Source: Conoideocrella luteorostrata
Lineage: Eukaryota > Ascomycota > Sordariomycetes > Hypocreales > Clavicipitaceae
Assembly (NCBI GenBank): GCA_032433595.1
Contig: JASWJB010000564.1
Coordinates: 1-15,984 of the forward strand
DNA: 15,984 nt
Direction of reading: 5' to 3'
A program made the translations under genes and the position numbers. Under the pieces are notes generated by a model. It was not told the DNA's origin, ran no database searches, and worked only from the letters and a program-made list of their open reading frames with translations. Of this stretch, positions 1 through 9,690 are shown in pieces (positions within the stretch are counted from its first letter, which is position 1; every line of letters starts with the position of its first letter).

Positions 1-983
1 AAAAAAAAGGGTCACTTCGACTCTGAAACTAGGTACAAATTTAGCCCAGAGGCAACGAACGCCGCCGGCTGACTCTAATCATCTTCCATTATTCAACACA
101 CCAAATTTCATTCCAAGCATTGACTAATAAGGCGGTCCATGATCACGGCTTTCGCTATGATGGCAATATATTTCTATCATGCCTGGCTTGACCATCATTT
201 TTATGGATACAGTAGGCTCGGTTTCCGACCGCTTGATTAAGCCTAGCACGACCTAATTTCTTCTGATCATGCATGCTGGAGAGGCAAAGAGTACGGGGGT
301 TGGCACTATGGAACTAAATTAAGCAATTAAGCCGACATCGGCTGTCGCCGTTTTCCAATAATTAAAATACAAGATACGTTGCGTAACCCTAATCCTCCCA
401 CACTAATCTTGGTTCGTTAACCTCCAGAAACGGAAACCCAAACCTCCATAGACTGAGGCACACACCTCCACATTCTGAGGTCCTGCAACCTTGCGGAAGA
501 GCTTGACGGGATGCTCCAAAGCCAGCAGCTCAGAACTAGGGTAGCCAGTCAGCGGCTTGGAAGGATGACAGCGTTAGTGGAGAAGCCGTCCCGCCAAGGC
601 TTAGAAATGGATACCCCCACTTTCCCAATGCCGATCACGTGTTCCAGTGCCGCGATGGAGGAAGGAACACTACCCTACAGCGGATTATCAGTCTGTGAGG
701 CTAAAAGCTTGAACAAGAGAAATCGTGATATTCAATTGCAAGAACGGACGTTAAGTCATGCGTTTGGCCTTGTGGGAATGAAGATTAGTTAAAGCTCTAA
801 AGCTTCATGACGCCCGTCCGCAACGTGAACATCGGGTACGTGCTTGCTTCTACTAGCACAATACGGTTTTTTCACAGGTTTAACTGCTCCATAATTCGCA
901 TGATTTGGCAGACTCACGCCAAAGTAAATATCCCATGCACCCCAGCCATGATATTCGCTTGTATCGACTAACCTTGAGATGAC
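1..983. other. Gene-free left flank
   Basis: I see no recognisable gene here. The longest ATG frame (511-792, plus, 93 codons) has no recognisable motif and no supporting splice structure. The segment starts in an A8 run. It carries one telomere-like nonamer TAACCCTAA at 384-392, but it is not repeated, so it is not a telomere. The first copy of the TACGGAGTA-family motif marks its right edge. Composition is ordinary and not strongly AT-rich, so I see no sign of heavy RIP. Confidence 0.5.
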
Positions 984-992
984 TACTCCGTA

Positions 993-1996
993 GAGCCGTC
1001 AGTGACATCGGCATTGACCACTGTCCCCGTGTTGACCAGGGAAACCTGACCAAATTAATCCACGAACAGGCATTACCCCGAGACGGAACCTGTGCTATAT
1101 CTGCACTCTCACCATGTCTCATCCATGGTATTATTCCAGCATGCTAAATAATTACAGTAATATGCCGTGTTGCGGCCCTTTTTAGTCCCAAAGCCGAAAA
1201 TGAGCGTGAATAAAAGTACGTGCTTTCGACCCTACCGTAAAAAAAAACCTAAAAAATACCCAGAGTGTATGGCCCATAGTTACAAGCCCGATCGGCAGGG
1301 TTGAAGGCATGTCAATCATATGCAAATTACGCCAATGTCTGAGCACGAACTGCAATGTCTCTCGCTCATGCCACCCTACTCATGTTGCCGGCACAGCGGC
1401 GATATCGTATTCTATTGTACACGCTAGTGATTGTTGGCATACATATGCATGCCCAACACCAGAAAACAACCTCAACTTCTGCCATGGAATATTGTTCAAT
1501 GTATCGCAGGTGCCGAGGCAGTGACGGCCGCAATCTCACAAACCTTGGTGCAAGTGTGACAACATAGCGAGAACAGACGCTCATCGAAGAGCTCAGCCAT
1601 GACAATCAAACCATCCCGGGACGCCAGCCCAGTCCTGTTCCGTCCCACTAGCGTTGATCTATCAAAAGCCCAGCGCAACCGTACTGTGTCCGATCCAAGC
1701 CTTTGCATGCTTGCAACGTGGCATGAGCTTGGTGAGCTTGGTTGGTGAGATGGGATCCGGTAAGCCCGGTTGCCCGGCTGCCCGGCATGTTGGCTGAGAT
1801 TCTAGCAAGTGAAACTCCGCACAGGTGCTTGTCTCAGTCGGTCAGTCTTCCCTACAGCCTCGGGTGTGGCTTCGTAATTATAGCATGTATTGCTTGCAGA
1901 TCCCGTTTTAATTTTCTTTGAGTGGGTGAGATGTCTTGCGCTACGAAAACAAGCAAGGCTCAAGAAAGTATCCCTCTGCTCAGCGCCCTGACCATG
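993..1996. other. Gene-free stretch with minor tandem repeats
   Basis: Nothing coding is supported. Several overlapping frames of 70-80 codons on both strands between 1309 and 1708 contradict each other and look like chance. There is an A9 run at 1240-1248. Short tandem repeats at 1725-1742 and 1764-1787 are listed separately. Confidence 0.45.
1725..1787. repeat. Two adjacent micro-tandem repeats
   Basis: GAGCTTGGT occurs twice head to tail at 1725-1742. After a short gap, an 8-bp unit GCCCGGTT/GCCCGGCT/GCCCGGCA occurs three times at 1764-1787. Both look like local replication slippage in non-coding DNA. No function is evident. Confidence 0.7.
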
Positions 1997-2561
1997 TACG
2001 GAGTATTATTATTAGTATTGCTGCACAATATCTCTATTTGTCTCTACGGAGGAGGTATCCATGAAACGCCGTCGTCTGGAATTATAAATACCTTCAAGCG
2101 GGACATGGTCCGTGTGCAGAGTGTCTGCGAATGAATAAGGAGACGGAGTACACATCGAGGTAATATATTAAACCTCCCAGCTGCGTTTGACACGTTTGGA
2201 TTGTTCATCGTTCATGGCTCACTATGGTCATCAGGAACTGCCAATCTCATCAACCATCTTCTCGAGGCGTTTCGGGACCGACTCAGGGGCCCTGAAACGA
2301 AACACATCAAAGAGAATTAGTGTCTGGTCCAAGGCGGGCATCTCTCTGGCTTACTCTACTCGGTATTCCGCACATTAGACGCATGGGATAGTATGGAGTA
2401 CATGTCCCAAATGCCAGGAACCGAGTTCAGCACGTGGAAGGGTGTCCAGTCGGATCGAACCAGTCTTATCAGCCTGGCTTCTCCTCAACGGGGCGTTCTG
2501 GACACCGGGGAGGGCTTGGCGCTTGGCAGCCAGTACGTATGTATGGCGTATTGCACAACAC

Positions 2562-2603
2562 GTACGGAGTACTCTTGTATTCCAAATGTACTGTACTCCG
2601 TAC
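2562..2603. repeat. Inverted pair of the 11-bp motif
   Basis: GTACGGAGTAC (2562-2572) and its reverse complement GTACTCCGTAC (2593-2603) face each other across a 20-base spacer. An 11-bp stem hairpin is possible in DNA or RNA. No U-rich tract follows, and eukaryotic transcription does not use hairpin terminators, so I do not call it a terminator. Confidence 0.75.
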
Positions 2604-3008
2604 ACACATCAAAATAATTGGCGTGTTGCAGATTAAAGAGCCCTGCCCCCAATTGGCCACGTGTACACCCCCTGTCGAAACCCAATGTTTACCAGGATCC
2701 TTCAACACTAGCCATCCCGTCCGCGAACCCGTGTGCCGTCCCATCATCTGGTCTGGACGCCAACTCGTCGTGCTGTCCCTCATTAATCAGCCCTGGATGT
2801 CTTGGGGATGCCAGTGAGGTCTAGGGAGTCACTTGCTAATGGCAGGTGAGGAATGAAAATTCCCTTTCTCATATTTCTGTTTTCCCATCAAAGAGACTGA
2901 GGAATGACATGTTTAATGTGCGACGCTGGCGTGAAAGTCATCACGTCGGTGAACTGGATACCCATTGTAAGCCTTCTGCCCCCTTCTCACCTCTAAATCT
3001 TATCTGTT

Positions 3009-3078
3009 TACGGAGTACTGTACGGAGTACGGTTTAGTTAGTAGCCGTTTCTTTATTAGTCCGTGTTTTTTTTTTTTT
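3009..3078. repeat. Direct motif repeat followed by T13 tract
   Basis: Two TACGGAGTA copies at 3009-3017 and 3021-3029 lie in direct orientation with a 12-bp period. They are followed 37 bases later by a run of 13 T at 3066-3078. A poly-T/poly-A tract can mark the tail of a retroposed element, but no element body or target-site duplication was recognised. Confidence 0.55.
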
Positions 3079-3102
3079 GCTGCAACAAAATAGTATTGGG
3101 AC

Positions 3103-3429
3103 ATGGGACTTTGGTTTCCACAGGTGGCGGCAGTCGAGGGGTCTTCGCCGCCGTTGACCTGGCTGGGTGCATTGGCATTTGCAATCCTCGCCGTAAATGC
3201 GTGGGGGACCGTCTGCCCTTGGAGCCAGCGACTGATCATCCCTTGCCTCAAATTGCGATATATGCAACCTCGCACCAACTACGGCCATCTGTCAATTGCC
3301 CTGACCGCCTTGACAGTCACATGGCAGTTGAGTCGTGACAGATCTCACACCAAGGTCAAACCAACCAGTCTCCTTAAAGGCGTAGTGACCCATGTCTTTG
3401 GAATTTTTTACTGCTTATCTCAATCTTAG
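3103..3429 (+). CDS. Doubtful small ORF, hydrophobic protein
   Basis: This is a 108-codon ATG frame. The predicted product has a hydrophobic stretch at about residues 19-37 (rich in A, L, I and W) and weaker hydrophobic stretches near residues 64-75 and the C-terminus, so it could be a small membrane protein. No family is recognised. Codon use is unremarkable, the frame sits in a motif-rich, gene-poor region directly after a T13 tract, and an overlapping frame of 91 codons is equally open. It is most likely a chance ORF. A conserved orthologue or transcript would be needed to accept it. Confidence 0.12.
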   Translation: MGLWFPQVAAVEGSSPPLTWLGALAFAILAVNAWGTVCPWSQRLIIPCLKLRYMQPRTNYGHLSIALTALTVTWQLSRDRSHTKVKPTSLLKGVVTHVFGIFYCLSQS

Positions 3430-4507
3430 CTGCCAGCTGGCTGTCTCGCAAGTGCGTCAATACTCGACGGCCACGATACTGCTCCGTACGGAGTACCGAC
3501 TTCTACAACATGAAGCACGAAGTGCACAAGGGCAGGTCATGAAGTGGGCTAATTTCTTTACCTTGCTCTTTGTTGCATATTGCCGTACGGAGTATGCAGG
3601 ACTTGAGACCTGTGAGGCGGCACTGAACTAGCCGCAATCTTCTGGGCGCAGTTCACAGCCCGAGGTTTGTGCCGAATGACGGCAAAATGAGATGAGGAAA
3701 TCGAGATGCGGCGTTTGTTGATGAGCTGTAGTCGCTTGCATAGGCGAATTCACCTCCTGCACACAGACGAAACAAGTAATTGAACGTAGTAGATGACTTA
3801 CTCCGTAGTTGGTTGTCTCTTGGCCGAGCCTGGAGCTGCTGTTAAGTTAATTCGATAGCAAGCGGATGAATGGTGTGTACGATGTGGCTCCACCACCCAT
3901 GAGACCCAAAGGAAGAAGACTTTACTCCGTATAGACGCAGGAGGGGACGTGCAGGCTGGCGTGGAGGAGAGTCGAGTCCAAGGCCGCCTTTCTTTCATTT
4001 TTTTTTTGTTCGACGAACGAACGATTGCTTCTAGCAGCCCGTCGTCATCACACTAGCGCGCCCGCGGCGACCAACGTGGTTTCCAAATCGAGAAACAGAG
4101 GATGAGTGACCTAAATCCGTGAGATAATGCAGTGTGTCAATACTTACTGTGCACTATTGTACGGAGTATTGTATTTGTATTGCATTGTATGGAGTAACTA
4201 GTCAGTTATCGCATAGGCCAAAAATCTAAGTCGAGTTTCGAGTAGCCTCTTGTTCGGAGGCTGCCGCACAACCCCTTCCTTCGCTCCTTTGTAACCTGTG
4301 ACCCGCAACATCCCCGAGCCCAGCTGGTCCAGCAGCGACGTCAAATTGGGTATGCACTACGGCCATACAGAGGCGTCTGCGTGGTAACTACGGAGTATTG
4401 TACTCCATAATCCCTGGGGAAATCTATACTAATACTCCACTTCTTGTCCGCCTTTGAAGCCCGAGATGGGACTTGACTGTGGATATGAAATTTTACCCAC
4501 ACAGAGC

Positions 4508-4525
4508 ACGGAGTACGTACTCCGT
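4508..4525. repeat. Perfect 18-bp palindrome built from two motif copies
   Basis: ACGGAGTACGTACTCCGT reads identically on both strands. It consists of one motif copy (4508-4515) and an inverted copy (4518-4526) joined through the shared GTAC. This geometry suits a dimeric DNA-binding protein, or could arise by inversion. No function is known to me. Confidence 0.8.
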
Positions 4526-4533
4526 AGCGAGGT

Positions 4534-5568
4534 AGTTTAGTCATTGTATGTCTAAGTCGGGGACATTAATTGGTTAGTTACGCGCTTTCCGAAAAAAAAA
4601 AAAGGGCAGAAAGGTTAACTAAATGACATTCTTTCTACAGTGAAAACGGTACGGTTACAATCTGTTTTGTGGGATACATAAATATTCTGGAGCTCGGCTC
4701 CCGTTGTTCTGGAGGTTGATCCGTGCCTGGTGGTAAGCTGGTTTGATACTCTTGGAGGATCAATTGGTCGACCCCCTGCAATCTGGAGCTGAAGATCGAA
4801 CCCCCGTTACCAGGTATGTACTTACAGTGCAGGATGATTGTTGACGTGCGGAGCAGATGTAATAATTTACGTCTGATGCAGGCTGGCTTGGAGGAACAGA
4901 CTCTTCGGTTCCGGCGGAATCGAATCACAGTCAGCAGCTCGGTATGCGAAGGCGAGGAACAGACCAGTGTAGAGGCTCAGAGGCAGAATATTCCTGGTGC
5001 ATCTTTTCAACGGGCTGCCTTTGTTGTGCAAATATTATGATGGAGCATAATCCTGTGCAGTGATGGAGGAAACTATTGTTCCGATTCTGGATGACCATGG
5101 GTCTCGGCGTTTGTTCAGCATATCAAGTCCCAGTCCTAACTACTGCACTTTGTGCACCCCCCCGGCATCTACGGAGCGAGTTACACTGCTAAAAGAAGGG
5201 TTTATTGCGACACCTTCTAAAATATGTTCGTGTTTGCCGTCCCGCTCTAATTAGCTCCGCAGCCGATCCAGGCACCTCATCGGGCTTGCGTCAACTAACG
5301 CGTCGAACAAAAACAGTCGTCACTTGCAGTTGAAGCTGCCTTTGCTCCCAATAGGACAGACGGCAATGTACTACGAGTAGCGTTGCTTGCGAGCGCAGAA
5401 GTCTGGGTACGGAGGACGGAGTAGTTACTTCCTGCGTCCACGCAGAAGGAAAGGCACGCTGATGTCCCGCACGCTGCCATCTGCTGGAACGAACGCCCTC
5501 CGGTGAATGGCGGCCTTCCAAATGCAACATCAGCTGCTTTCGAATAGCCCTGTGAACTTTATTACCGT
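4534..5568. other. Gene-free stretch
   Basis: I see no supportable gene. An A12 run lies at 4592-4603. The minus-strand open frame at 4635-4928 has no ATG. The plus-strand frames at 4816-5040 and 5060-5254 are short and featureless. Splice-like signals occur on the minus strand near 4820-4770 (GTAAGT and several CAG), but no exon pair gives a recognisable protein. Confidence 0.4.
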
Positions 5569-5588
5569 GCTCCGTACATGTGCGGAGC
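5569..5588. repeat. 20-bp imperfect palindrome around CTCCGTA
   Basis: GCTCCGTACATGTGCGGAGC is an inverted repeat with a single mismatched pair. Its arms are the CTCCG/CGGAG core of the dispersed motif. It resembles the other palindromic arrangements at 3482-3493 (12 bp, perfect), 4508-4525 and 15020-15035. Confidence 0.65.
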
Positions 5589-5626
5589 CCTCGTACACCG
5601 CTGTGCATGGCTGTTTTCCACAAAAG

Positions 5627-5642
5627 TACGGAGTACGGAGTA
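5627..5642. repeat. Overlapping motif tandem with 7-bp period
   Basis: TACGGAGTACGGAGTA contains two exact 9-mers that share TA. The underlying repeat unit is therefore the 7-mer TACGGAG. Confidence 0.8.
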
Positions 5643-5886
5643 TACATACAGATTCGCGACTTGGCTTGGCCGTGTTTGTTTGCGGTGGCTGTCATTCCAC
5701 ATCCTGCTGGAGCCGTCCATCGCATGGCGCGTATAGTGCAGCAGTTCCCATGCCGCTTTTGTTTCTTGAACGACTCCAGAATAGTTTTACAGTTTCAGAC
5801 ACGAGACACTGCAGTAGCTGCATGGCTTTGTTGAGCACGGGCGCGTGGACTCCCAGTGCTTACCTGCTCGCTTTCTCATTTGTCCG

Positions 5887-5910
5887 CTTGCCCACTTGCC
5901 CACTTGCTCA
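5887..5910. repeat. 8-bp tandem repeat (CTTGCCCA)x3
   Basis: Two perfect units CTTGCCCA and a third CTTGCTCA lie head to tail. It is a short minisatellite-like slippage product in non-coding DNA upstream of the G-alpha gene. Confidence 0.75.
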
Positions 5911-6216
5911 CATGGTTGCGACATGAGCAAGCCTATTACTCCGTACCGTATTTGCAGTTCGTTTGCTGGTTGCATGCAATTGAGGTCGACTGCGCGGTCG
6001 GAAGGTCGAAAGCTGTCACGACCAGGTTCGTGGTGTGCTGACGTCGTGAGCAGAGATGAGCAGACCACAGCAGAACAGGACAGCTGGGGTCCGGCTAGTT
6101 CGATGGGCCTCGCCTCCACATTCACTCTATTGATGCTTTGCCCATCCTTGCTCGAGTTTACTAGTTACCTCTTTGCCCAAGTACTAACTACGGTAGAGGA
6201 CTAAAGTAGTTCGTAC

Positions 6217-6251
6217 TCCGTAGCCCGTAGTCCGTAGTCTGTAGCCCGTAG
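6217..6251. repeat. 7-bp tandem array (YCYGTAG)x5
   Basis: Five consecutive 7-bp units are present: TCCGTAG, CCCGTAG, TCCGTAG, TCTGTAG, CCCGTAG. The first unit overlaps an exact TACTCCGTA copy at 6214-6222. The array therefore looks like a local expansion of the dispersed motif. It lies about 0.7 kb upstream of the G-alpha start codon. Confidence 0.8.
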
Positions 6252-6954
6252 CGCCCTCAGCACCAGCTTGTCGCTCGACGCCATTGGTGTGGCTCTTCCT
6301 TGACCCTGCCATCCCCTTGCCCGTACCAAGACCGCTCTCCTGCCTCAAGTGCGCTGTTGGCTGTGCTTTGTCCAATTTACTGCATCGTACTCAAGTTCAG
6401 CCGGCTCCTCAACTCTACAAGCCAAACTACTAGTTAACCATTACTCCGTACAGTTATTAACTACCAAAACTACCGCACCGCTGCTACCGGACTAAGAGCA
6501 GACCCGACTGGAGCTGACGTTACTAGTGGGGGCCTTCGTCAGAACTTCGCATCTCTCTCGTTGTTACCCGTCTGCCCGTCACTTGCTCATCATCTGTGCT
6601 CTGACCCCGACTGGCACAACGGCCCCCCGTCCCGGATTCCACTGGCACCAGCGACGAGGCGGCTCCTCCAGAAACAAGGCTGGCTTTGCCCCATCTTCCC
6701 TCCTCGCCTTAATACGACTGCTCGCTCTACTCCGTACCTTTGCTGCCCTTGGCCAGCTCACAGCGAACAGCTCTGCAAAGCAGACGGTGATATTGGCCGG
6801 GCGAGCAGCAATCGACAATTCCCCGACTGTCATGCCGACGGAGCCATCACGCTAGACCCGACATCGATTGACCTCGAGACCGACCATTACCGAGACTCCG
6901 TCACAGACTCGCGCCGACGAAACGTGCCAGCCTCGAGCTGTAAGCGCCTTCATG
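6252..6954 (+). promoter_or_regulatory. Promoter and 5' leader of the G-alpha gene
   Basis: This interval precedes the G-alpha start codon. It is C-rich on the coding strand, with long CT/CA-rich stretches typical of filamentous-fungal promoters and leaders, and it is nearly free of ATG: the only one I find between about 6300 and 6951 is at 6832. Two TACTCCGTA copies (6442 and 6728) lie inside it. No TATA box or transcription start can be fixed by eye, and a 5' leader intron cannot be excluded. Long frames at 6526-6855 and 6561-6983 are open but begin with GTG or TTG, so they are not eukaryotic ORFs. Confidence 0.45.
6832..6855 (+). promoter_or_regulatory. Seven-codon upstream ORF before G-alpha
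   Basis: ATG CCG ACG GAG CCA TCA CGC TAG encodes MPTEPSR and ends 96 bases before the first ATG of the G-alpha gene. The start has G at -3 but C at +4, a moderate context. If the mRNA leader covers this point, a scanning ribosome would meet it first, and it could damp translation. Leader extent is unknown, so the role is inferred. Confidence 0.35.
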
Positions 6955-8384
6955 ATGGGTGGGTGTATGAGCTCCAACAGTGAGGAGGCAGATCAGAAGA
7001 AGAAGAGCCAGGCCATCGACAGAGTAATCGAAGAAGATTCGAGACGATTACGAAAAGAATGCAAGATCCTACTCCTAGGTACGCCTCTTGACAAGAGCAA
7101 CGAGCACTGGCAACATGTCGCAAGCTAACTGTCCCTGACAGGATCCGGTGAGAGCGGCAAGTCCACCATCGTCAAACAAATGAAAATTATCCATCTCAAG
7201 GGTTATTCCGATGATGAATTGTATAACTACAGACCAACTGTCTTCAAAAACCTCGTCGAGTGCGCCAAGGCTGTAATAACAGCAATGCAACAATTCGAGA
7301 TCGAGCCGCAGATGGAAGAGAACCAAGCTCACATTGAGTACCTACTGTCATATCTGCCCGAGTCTGGACCCCAGGCACATATCGATGCTCAGGTTGGCAT
7401 AGCTGTTCAAGCGTTGTGGGCTGATCCTGCCAGAGAACGTTTAATGGAACATCAGACCGAGTTCTACCTGATGGATTCAGCGGAATAGTGAGTCCAATAG
7501 TGCGAAATGACGTACACATTGCTCTGAGGTTAACCCGATGTCCCAGCTTCTTCCAAGAAGTAATGAGGATAGTTGCTCCGGACTACTTACCCAACGAAAT
7601 GGATGTTTTACGGGCTCGTACCAAGACTACCGGTATATACGAAACACGATTTCAGATGGGTCAACTTAGCATTCAGTACGTTTTGATACCTTCAGGACTT
7701 CATTGAGTATGGTTTTGATTCTTCGAATTCTGTGGCTAACTGGGTGGCAGCATGTTTGATGTAGGAGGGCAGCGGAGCGAGAGAAAAAAGTGGATTCACT
7801 GTTTTGAGAACGTCACGTCGATTATTTTCTGCGTCGCTCTTTCAGAATATGACCAGGTGCTACTAGAAGAGAGTAGTCAGGTGAGATAATTTTGTTTCCG
7901 AGAAAAGTCTGTGTCTTGCGCTGACCATGTTGACGTTCAGAATCGTATGATGGAAAGTCTCTTGTTGTTCGATTCTGTGGTGAACTCACGATGGTTTATG
8001 AGAACCAGCATCATCCTGTTCCTCAACAAGGTCGACATTTTCAAACAGAAGCTGACGCGATCGCCGTTGGGGAACTATTTCCCCGACTATTCGGGAGGGA
8101 ACGACGTCAACAAAGCAGCCAAATATCTACTGTGGCGCTTCAATCAAGTCAACCGTGCTCACCTGAATTTATATCCCCAGTAAGTAGCTGAGACGAAGTG
8201 GTCTCACCCTCTTCTTCCCTCCCAATTCATATACATGAAAGCCCCCCCATTCCCATTCACTTCAATCGACTAATGCCCAATTAGCTTAACGCAAGCGACC
8301 GACACGTCCAATATTCGACTAGTATTTGCTGCTGTGAAAGAAACAATCTTGAACAATGCTCTGAAGGACTCTGGAATTCTATAA
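6955..8384 (+). CDS. ganB: Group III heterotrimeric G-protein alpha subunit
   Basis: This is a GTP-binding switch subunit that couples a seven-transmembrane receptor to effectors at the plasma membrane. Family members (Aspergillus GanB/GpaB, Neurospora GNA-3) work in carbon sensing, germination and conidiation, largely through adenylyl cyclase. Exons are 6955-7078, 7142-7487, 7547-7675, 7751-7880, 7941-8179 and 8285-8384. All five introns are GT-AG (63, 59, 75, 60 and 105 nt). They join to 1068 nt, giving 355 residues, the usual length. Visible motifs are the N-terminal MGGCMSS (Gly2 myristoylation and Cys4 palmitoylation sites), the P-loop GSGESGKST at 42-50, switch [10 protein letters not shown] with catalytic Arg181, switch [10 protein letters not shown] with Gln207, NKVD at 272-275, TQAT at 325-328, and the C-terminal KDSGIL. 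There is no Cys at -4, so no pertussis-toxin site. The group III assignment rests on the N- and C-terminal signatures. The start at 6955 rather than 6952 is chosen because myristoylation needs Met-Gly. Confidence 0.97.
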
Positions 8385-9690
8385 TTGGGACCGCGGCGAA
8401 GTGTTGATAATTTGAGCAAGCGCTGCGGGTTGCTGGCGTCCGAGAGCATTATCTGGAGTTTGGGAGGCGTTTTTCTTTCTTCTTGCAGCCCTTGACGATA
8501 TACAGCCACGCGACTTTCCTCTGTTTTGTGCACACGTCTCGCGATTCGGCTTGAAAAGTTGACCATTTAATTCATCCATCCACGACGGAAATCGTTCTTT
8601 ACGCCAACCCGCGGCATACATTTTTTTGGCTCAAATTGTAAGCGCCTAAATGCATAAGACATAGCGACTCGAGGGGTAAAATGAGGTAGGCGACTGGCAG
8701 TATTTGATCAGAGTCTACAGCATATTGTCCGGGCTGGTTCCACAGCACGAAGTACGCCAGGTTTTGAATGACGGGACGTTTGATAATGACTATTCGGGGG
8801 AGTGAGATTTTCTATGGAGTGAATGCGACGGACATGGTAGGTTGTCGCGAAAGCTCTGGACACTCATTTGGCATCGCACAGAAGATGCTGGGCGAGAGAG
8901 CTCTAGAGGATTGGATATGTCATGGTAGCATCCTGAGCGGTCTCTACGCATTCACTAATGACAAACAATGACTACTATCACAGCTGTTGGCCAGCATGTA
9001 GGAAGACAGAAAGCCCTGGATTCCTCCACCATGTAGTAAATGCCAACATAATACGGAAATCTTTACAGCGAAAACGCTCGGTATCCATGTGACTGCATCA
9101 CTTCGCGCAGCTTTTGCCAGCATGACAATGCATTTGTTGGGATCGAATATTTAGCCCTAAATCGCATCGGTAGCGCAGTACTCCCCGTGAAAAGAACTGG
9201 CTCTCCACATCCTGCGTAACAGGATAGAAATTGAGTTGGTGAGCAGAGGAGCTTTATGAATTAAGGAGCCACCAGCTAGTTATCGGCTACGCAGAACTTC
9301 GACGATGTGCTATGCCGATGTCCTACGCTACATTAGCATGCCTGCTGAACATGAGACAACGGTCAAGAAATAATCCCCTCTGGAAAAACCGAACGTGCTA
9401 AATATGTAGATGGTAATGAGATCAGATTTGGAGGTGGGCATAAACCAGATTGGGTTGTTCACGCCGCTGCTGGATTAATGGGCAGTATGCATCGTTAGCA
9501 TGTAGTTACCCCATTATCACGTATCCACCACCACCACCACCGGATTTGCCGGCCGCAATGGCGTTGCTAGGATCCATGACCATTTACTAGGTGCATCAGA
9601 AAGCTTGTGGACGATGCAAGATGGCTTGATGGATACGACCACAACGACCAGTTGGCTTCATAAAGGCTCAAGCTTACGCTGTAGAATGCG
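8385..9690. other. Intergenic region between G-alpha and phosphorylase
   Basis: The proximal part should hold the 3' UTR of the G-alpha gene. I find no canonical AATAAA close to the stop and do not place a poly(A) site. The rest has only short, mutually contradictory frames; the longest plus frame is 8768-8971, 67 codons, with no recognised motif. There are no TACGGAGTA copies. A CCA trinucleotide run is at 9525-9541. Confidence 0.5.
9525..9541. repeat. (CCA)n microsatellite
   Basis: Five complete CCA units plus a partial sixth, in non-coding sequence about 0.7 kb upstream of the phosphorylase start. Confidence 0.85.

Larger units (their letters stand above)
1997..6736. repeat. Dispersed TACGGAGTA-family motif cluster
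   Basis: Eighteen exact copies of the 9-mer lie in this interval. TACGGAGTA starts at 1997, 2563, 3009, 3021, 3487, 3586, 4160, 4389, 5627 and 5634. The complement TACTCCGTA starts at 2594, 3799, 3923, 4518, 5937, 6214, 6442 and 6728. One further copy is at 984. Near copies with the CpG turned to TpG (TATGGAGTA) are at 2392 and 4188, with the complement at 4401. Other one-base variants are at 2142, 4507 and 5415. Many copies extend to GTACGGAGTAC, whose ends are the self-complementary GTAC. The surrounding 4.7 kb has no convincing gene. The function is unknown. It could be a protein-binding site, a footprint of small mobile elements, or a sequence prone to slippage. Confidence 0.8.

Noticed and set aside
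384..392. TAACCCTAA, the fungal telomere repeat sense
   Set aside because: A single unit and a half with no array. One such 9-mer may occur by chance and does not indicate a chromosome end.
2444..2470. tRNA T-arm-like sequence (GGTTCGATCC on the minus strand)
   Set aside because: The flanking bases do not form the required 5-bp stem, and no D-arm, anticodon arm or acceptor stem fits.
2434..2817. 127-codon plus-strand frame
   Set aside because: It opens with GTG, runs straight through the inverted motif pair at 2562-2603, and competes with equally long frames on the other strand.
4635..4928. 97-codon minus-strand frame with nearby splice-like signals
   Set aside because: It opens with GTG. 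The only spliced reading I could build meets a stop in the first exon, and no domain is recognisable.
5291..6204. Overlapping frames of 119-144 codons on both strands (5291-5725 minus, 5507-5926 plus, 5845-6204 plus)
   Set aside because: They contradict each other, span motif copies and tandem repeats, and give low-complexity products with no domain. The 5845 frame also lacks an ATG.
6561..6983. 140-codon open frame overlapping the G-alpha start
   Set aside because: It opens with TTG rather than ATG and has no recognisable motif. A eukaryotic ribosome would not normally start there.
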